From assembly GCF_050003625.1 (NCBI RefSeq), contig NC_134398.1, positions 199,523,700 through 199,587,699 of the forward strand: a DNA stretch of 64,000 bases, given 5' to 3'. Positions 58,349 through 64,000 of this stretch are shown here, piece by piece (the first letter of the stretch is position 1; every line of letters begins with the position of its first letter). Origin of the DNA: Haematobia irritans. Lineage: Eukaryota; Arthropoda; Insecta; Diptera; Muscidae. Below the pieces are notes generated by a model that was given only the letters and a program-made list of their open reading frames with translations, ran no database searches and was not told the DNA's origin. A program made the translations under genes and the position numbers.

Positions 58349-59040
58349 TTTTTTTTTTTTTTTTTTTTTAAGTAGCTGAAGTGTCAAATATGCGGTAAGT
58401 ATATATTTTTTGACTAATATACTATATTGAATTACATTATAATAATAATTTTATAATAATTTTACTTATTTATTTAGCGGCAACTTCTACCATGAAAGCC
58501 AATGTTCTGTTCAATATGTGGAAATCAGACGTCCAATACGAAATCAGTTCCTATGAAGAAGGTGATTTATTTTTTATAGTACAACTTTATATAGTTCAAA
58601 GTAAAATAAAAAGAAAAAATAAAAAGAATTTTGGGTTTCTTATTTATATATGAAATTTGGAGTAGGTTCTATATAAGGTATGTAAACAAGGCCTTTTAAA
58701 CAGCCTTCATAAAAAGGCATTAAATTGGCATTATTTTAAACTCCTATTAAGAGGTCTCTATTTATATATGCTTCATAAAGCCTTTTGATGTATACATTAT
58801 AAAAGGCCTTATTTTATCACACATTATAAAGAACTTATTTGAGGCACTTCCTAAAAGGCCTTAAAATAATCACTTTATATTAGCCCTTATGCTGTAAGTT
58901 GAAGTCGGAGCCCTTGGTCGGCTATGACACCCTGTGTAAAAAATCAATGAATATGTAATGGGAAGTCAATGTCTTGTGTCTGCAAATAAATGCCTTTTTA
59001 AAGGCCTTGTGAAGAGCGATTTCCGCCGCTGGGATACTCT

Positions 59041-59480
59041 TGCATAGTATATTTATGGGTGTGTGTGTATGGCAATGCTTATACTCTATGGTATTTTATA
59101 GTAAATATTAGTATGCTAAACCTTATGTGTAATATGCGTTTTGCATAATAGCATCATCCAAAGATCCTTCACACAACTTGGGGAAATATGCTCTGAGTTT
59201 GCTCTTTATAATCAAATGATAGGATTACTTTAGTTAGGTCAATGCACTCTGACATATTTAGTCAATGCTATTTAGAAATATGATAAAGAAATGAAAAAAA
59301 TAGAAAAATCTTTTGCAAGATTGATTGTATTCAAGCTTGTAATTTTCTCCAACAAAGCTTTTATGGCGAAGATGGGGGTGAAACAGGAGGCTATTCTCGT
59401 CAAGAATAATTTAGCTGTTTTATTAGATAAATGAACTTTTAACTACAATGATTGCCCTTTATATTTCGGAATTAGAGAAC
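59041..59480. other. No gene recognised
   Basis: Non-repetitive AT-rich sequence between the 2.7-kb element and the nested HINE cluster. Confidence 0.55.
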
Positions 59481-59482
59481 AA

Positions 59483-59621
59483 CAAGTAAGTAAAGTAGAA
59501 AGTCGGGCGCGGCCGACTACATCATACCCTTAAAACCCCTTCTCAATTAGTAAACATAAGCATTTATGGGGTATCATTGATATAGGTTTACATAGTACAT
59601 AAACCGCATTTCTATATCTAA
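59483..59621 (+). mobile_element. Family C-related 5' end, variant
   Basis: ACAAGTAAGTAAAGTAGAAA, GTCGGGCGCGGCCGACTACA, TCATACCCTTAAAACC. It has a family C-like tip and 5' hairpin but a diverged subterminal sequence, perhaps a fourth family. Cut by the next family C tip. Confidence 0.7.
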
Positions 59622-59859
59622 AACAAGCAAGGAAAGTCTAAAGTCGGACGGGGCCGACTATATTATACCCTGCACCACTTTGTAAATTCACATTTTCGAT
59701 ACTATATCAAATCCATCAAATGTGTTGGGTGCTATATTTAAAGGTTTTTGTCCCAAATACACACATTTAAATCTGACTCCATCTGAACAAAATTTATAAT
59801 CTATAGACTTAAGATTTAAGTCTCCTAACGCCCTGGGATAGTACACTATGTTAGTAAAA
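59622..59859 (+). mobile_element. Family C HINE-like 5' part (outermost layer of a nest)
   Basis: ACAAGCAAGGAAAGTCTAAA, GTCGGACGGGGCCGACTATA, TTATACCCTGCACCACTTTG and about 180 bp of family C 5' region, interrupted at 59860 by a family A tip. GGGCAGGGTATTAAAA at about 62601-62616 looks like the last bases of a family C 3' end and may belong to this copy, its middle being lost. Confidence 0.8.
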
Positions 59860-60062
59860 AACAAGTATATACGGCCGTAATTCGGCCAGGCCGAATCTTA
59901 TGTACCCTCCACCATGGATTGTGTAGAAACTTCTACTGAAGACTGTCATCCACAATCGAATTACTTGGGTGGCGGTAACACTTGCTGATGGCAAGGTATC
60001 TTAAAACTTCCTAAAACCGTAATATATACCACATAGTCCATACGTGGTATATATTAAACTAA
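59860..60062 (+). mobile_element. Outer family A element, 5' portion
   Basis: Tip ACAAGTATATACGGCCGTAA, the GTACCCTCCACCATGGATTG subterminal repeat and the 5' region up to GTGGTATATATTAAACTAAA. There a second family A element has inserted; the remainder resumes at 61767. Confidence 0.92.
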
Positions 60063-61766
60063 ACAAGTATATACGGCCGTAAATTAGGCCAGGCCGAAGC
60101 TTATGTACCCTCCACCACGGATTGCGTAGAAACTTCTACGAAAGACTGTCATCCACAATCGAATTACTTGGATTGTGGCATCTTAAAACTTCTTAACATC
60201 GTTTTCTAAATTGTGAGTTAGTCCATACGTGGTATATATTAGACAAAAAAGGTAAGTAGGTAAGTCTACAAATAATTGCGAATCGACATGGGCTTTTGCA
60301 CGGTAAGTAGAGAGCCAGAATTGAAATATGGGGGTCGCTTATATGGGGGCTATATAGAAGTATGAACTTGATGTGGACCAATTTTTGTGTGATTGGGGAT
60401 CGATTTATCTGAGGGCTATATACAACTATAGACCGATATGAACCTAGTTAGGCATGGTTGTTAACGGCCATATACTAGCACAATGTACCAAATTTCAACT
60501 CACTCGGATGAAATTTGCTCCTCCTAGAGGGTCCAAAACCAAATCTCGGGATCGGTTTATATGGGGGCTATATATGATTATGGACTGATATGGACCACTT
60601 TTGGCAGGGTTGTTAAATATCATATACTACCACCACGTACCAAATTTCAACCAGATCGGATGAATTTTGCTTCTCCAAAAGGCACCGGAGGTCAAATCTG
60701 GTGATCGGTTTATATGGGGGCTATATATAATCATTTACTGATATGAACCAATTTCTGCATGGTTCTTGGATACCATATACTAACATCACGTACCAAATTT
60801 CAACCGAATCGGATGAATTTTGCTCTTCCAAGGGGCTCCGGAGGTCAAATCTGGGGATCGGTTTATATGGGGGCTATATATAATTATGGACCGATTTGGA
60901 CCAATTTTTGCATGGGTGTTTGAGGACATATATTAACATCACGTACCAAATATCAACTGAATCAGATGAATTTTGGTCTCCCAAGAGGCTTCGGAGGTCA
61001 AATCTGGTGATCGGTTTATATGGGGGCTATATATAATTATGGACCGATGTGGACCAATTTTTGCACGTTAATTAGAGACCATATACTAACACCACGTACC
61101 ACATTTCAACCGGATCGGACGAAATTTGCTTTCTTAGAGGATCCGCAAACCAAATCTGGGGATCGATTTATATGGGGGCTATATAAAATTATGGACCGAT
61201 ATGGATCAATTTTTGCATGGCTGTTAGAGACCATATACTAACATCACATACCAAATTTCAACCGGATCGGATGAATTTTGCTCCTCTAATAGGCTCCGGA
61301 GGTCAAATCTGGGGATCGGTTTATATGGGGGCTATATATAATTATGGACCCATATGGACCAATTTTTACATGGTTGTTAGAGACCATATACTTATACCAT
61401 GTACCAAGTTTAAGCCGGATCGGATGAAATATGCTACTCTTATAGGCTCCACAACCAAATCTGGGGGGTCCGTTTATATGGGGGCTATACGTAAAAGTGG
61501 ACCGATATGGCACATTTGCAATACCATCTGACCTACATCAATAACAACTACTTGTGCCAAGTTTGAAGTCGATAGCTTGTTTCGTTCGGAAGTTAGCGTG
61601 ATTTCAACAGACGGACGGACGGACGCACGGACATCCTTAGATCGACACAGAATTTCACCACGACCCAGAATATATATGTACTTTATGGGGCCTTAGAGCA
61701 ATATTTCGATGTGTTACAAACGGAATGACAAAGTTAATATACCCCCATCCTATGGTGGAGGGTATA
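60063..61766 (+). mobile_element. Inner family A HINE-like element, full length
   Basis: Tip ACAAGTATATACGGCCGTAA, TTAGGCCAGGCCGAAGCTTA, TGTACCCTCCACCACGG. Then the 5' region with no 29-bp array, about eight units (CTATAT cores at 60721, 60874, 61027, 61179 and 61332), ACGGACGGACGGACGCACGG, the tail and CCTATGGTGGAGGGTATA. It lies in the A-run of another family A copy, which fixes both ends to within a few As. Confidence 0.93.
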
Positions 61767-62597
61767 AAAAGGCCGATTAAATACGTATATAATTAAGTTT
61801 AAAGTTTCTATAGAAATAAAATTTTAACAAAATTTTCTATAGAAATAGAATTTTTACAAAATTTTCTATAGAAATAAAATTTTGACATCTTCTATAAAAA
61901 TAACATTTTGTCAAAATTTTCCAAAAAAAATAAAATTTTGGTAGATTATTTTTGGCTCGAGTGGCAACCATGATTATGAACCGATATGGACCAATTTTTG
62001 TGTGATTGGGGATCAGCTATATATAACTATTGACTGATATAGACCAATTTTGACATAGTTATTAGCGGCCTTATACTAACATCACGTTGTAAATTTCAAC
62101 CGGATCGGAAGAATTTTGCTCCTCCAAGAGGTTCCGGAGATCAAATCTGGGGAACAGTTTATATTGGGGCTATATATAATTATGGACCGATATGGACCAA
62201 TTCTTGCATGTTTGTTAGAGACCACATTCTAACACCATGTACCAAATTTCAGTTGGATCGGATGAAATTTTCTTCTCTTAGATGGTCTGCAAGCCAAATT
62301 TGGGGGTCCGTTTATATGGGGGCTATACGTAAAAGTGGACCGATATGGCCCATTTGCAATACCATCTGACCTACATCAATAACAACTACTTGTGCCAAGT
62401 TTGAAGTCGATAGCTTGTTTCGTTCTGAAGTTAGCGTGATTTCAACAGACGGACGGACGGACATGCTCAGATCGACTTAGAATTTCACCACGACCCAGAA
62501 TATATATACTTTATGGGGTCTTAGAGCAATATTTCGATGTGTTACAAACGGAATGACAAAGTTAATATGCCCCCATCCTATGGTGGAGGGTATAAAA
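61767..62597 (+). mobile_element. Outer family A element, 3' portion
   Basis: Resumes AAAAAGGCCGATTAAATACG, then a short 29-bp array (about 61800-61945), the MITE junction GGTAGATTATTTTTGGCTCG, AGTGGCAACCATG, about three 153-bp units, ACGGACGGACGGAC, the tail and CCTATGGTGGAGGGTATAAA. Confidence 0.92.
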
Positions 62598-62615
62598 AGT
62601 GGGCAGGGTATTAAA

Positions 62616-64000
62616 ATGTCGACTATTCGAAATTTTGGAAAAAATCGATATTTAAACTTTCCGACTTTTTAAGCAGAGGTTAAACCAAATAAATATATGT
62701 ACCCATATTGACGTCTGTATCTATATACATATATGCCATTTAAATCGGATTTATAGCATTACCCATTATTGTCTAATATAAGAGGGATAGTTTCATCGGT
62801 TTGTGATTCGATATTGTATTTTTTTGCATAATATCAAAATTTATCGATAATATCAAAATTTAAAATTCATCTATAAACTGCATACATTCTCTGTTTAAAC
62901 CTGTATCCTATAAATGTTGCTAACATTTATTTTTTTATCCTTGTCATATAAGAACCGCAAAATATGTCAATAACAAAGAAAACCCTATCAGTTACGAACA
63001 TCCAGCCATACAGTCAGTTAGTCAACTCTTTCCAAGAATTTGAAGCGAGAATGTCATTCATTTATTAACCTGTTTTCCCTCACCCCATCCCACCATACAC
63101 CATTCACTTGCCACAATAGCTTGCACATGAAAAGGTCTCATATTTTTCACTTTGCATGCTTTTGGTCATCGTTATGACCATAATTCGATAGTCGTCAAAT
63201 TGCAGTCATGTAGCACTACTGAATATCCTTAGGTTATTTTTCTCCAAGTGGATGGATGGATGAGACTACAGGAGCCAGTCCATATGGGTGTGTGTGTGTG
63301 AGTGAAGTCTTTTTATACTTTTGCAATAATCATCCTTTGTTAATTATTGATATTGGGTATGATGGTCGGTTATAATCTTTGTACTCTTGGTTATTTCATT
63401 TTTCACCTCGAATGAATTACATGTCAGTACTAAAAACCAGGGCTGTAGTACCGGTGATTCCCACTATTCAAATTTTGATATAACACATTTTAGTTTTGGA
63501 TCCTTTACAAGTGGATAGATAGATTTTACAAAGTATCGCTCATAATTTCCATAATAATTTCATCTCGAGAAGAACATAGACGATTCTCCCGATTTAATTT
63601 CTCGAGTGTAAAAGAGTTGCAATTTTCATTTGTTTGCTAAAATTTCCTTAATGGGAGTTCATATATATGATTAATATCGGTTGTTTCTTCGATATAGCCT
63701 CTAGTTATTGGAGTCGGAGTCGAGCACATTTGGCTTTACTTCACATCTCTGCTTAAAACTTATTGTTTCCAATAATGTTCGAATTTCCAATAAATCGATC
63801 CCATCTCTGATTTCGCACAACAAGCACACTTTAGCACAACAGCTAAGGCTCTTAACCATTGATTCATATACTATCCAGTACATTTTGTGTATATGATGAG
63901 TATCCATTCAAACAAATACACACCCACACACATACATACAAATGAATACTATCAAGAAGTCACTTTACACAGTGGCACGAAACCAGATATCAATCAATGT
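62616..64000. other. No gene recognised to the window end
   Basis: AT-rich non-repetitive DNA with GTGTGTGTGTGTG near 63290-63302. ACCAGGGCTGTAGTACCGG (about 63438) and TTGGAGTCGGAGTCGAGCAC (about 63708) resemble the ends of the CAGGGCTGTGG family at 51014 and may be a decayed copy of about 290 bp. The opposed frames at 63701-63907 have no domain. Confidence 0.5.

Larger units (their letters stand above)
56323..59040. mobile_element. 2.7-kb inverted-repeat element with nested family B copy
   Basis: AGAGTATCCCAGCGGCGTAA (56323) and the inverted right end AGAGTATCCCAGCGGCGGAA match at 19 of 20, then both continue ATCG. The interior outside the nested copy is rich in AAGGCCTT/AAGGCCTTAAAA words, and GCCCTTATGCCGTAAG-type words occur at about 56707, 58120 and 58890. 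No coding frame. No convincing target duplication. Without the family B guest (56780-58069) it is about 1.4 kb. Superfamily unknown. Confidence 0.8.

Overview
This is repeat-saturated, AT-rich eukaryotic DNA, most likely from a higher dipteran and plausibly a muscid fly such as Stomoxys, Haematobia or Musca. Three things point that way: an irritans-type (Himar1-like) mariner, tRNA-derived SINEs, and many short elements carrying a GTCY/GACR microsatellite with the layout described for dipteran mini-me/DINE-1 elements. I found no convincing host exon on either strand. The longer open frames are translations of tandem repeats, apart from two broken transposase genes (mariner, 19.6-20.6 kb; Tc1/mariner ITmD37E-like, 43.7-44.5 kb) and a doubtful mariner remnant near 42 kb. 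The window looks like intergenic DNA or a very long intron.

Three related families of short non-autonomous elements, called here A, B and C, dominate. Each has a GGCC-rich 5' end, tandem units of 153 bp, a GACR/GTCY microsatellite, a conserved tail that includes a TA-rich stretch, and a subterminal inverted repeat that forms a hairpin just before a 3' A-run. I read them as Helentron-associated (HINE/DINE-1-like) elements; that class is inferred from structure. A copies: 3.3-4.7, 4.7-5.25, 5.7-7.15, 14.9-16.7, 18.2-21.1 (holding a SINE and the mariner), 47.0-48.8, 53.1-53.6 and 59.9-62.6 kb (one A inside another). B copies: 3.0, 7.2-8.6, 12.3-14.2, 37.3-38.9 and 56.8-58.1 kb. C copies: 26.5-27.3, 28.2-29.7, 51.3-51.8 and 59.5-59.9 kb.

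The second main component is a 29-bp, nearly palindromic minisatellite. It forms arrays from about 100 bp to 4.4 kb (0-1.2, 23.4-24.0, 24.3-24.5, 25.2-26.5, 29.7-30.5, 31.8-36.2, 39.2-41.8, 42.4-42.8, 49.4-50.9, 51.8-52.7 and 54.0-54.4 kb), some with higher-order periodicity. One array lies in a hAT-like MITE with inverted ends and a near-perfect 8-bp target duplication (23356-24157). The same MITE end plus a short 29-bp array sits inside every family A element complete enough to judge, which suggests an old capture.

Other mobile DNA: a perfect-TSD hAT-like MITE (55031-55835), a hAT-like composite (51014-53099), a 2.7-kb inverted-repeat element with a B copy inside it (56323-59040), a foldback family in three places, a 318-bp palindromic MITE (7834-8151), two AT-rich palindromic families (21.6-22.1 kb; 46.5-46.8 and 49.0-49.3 kb), and a degenerate array at 10.1-12.1 kb. 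Most boundaries were read by eye and are good to a few bases where termini are visible, otherwise to tens of bases.
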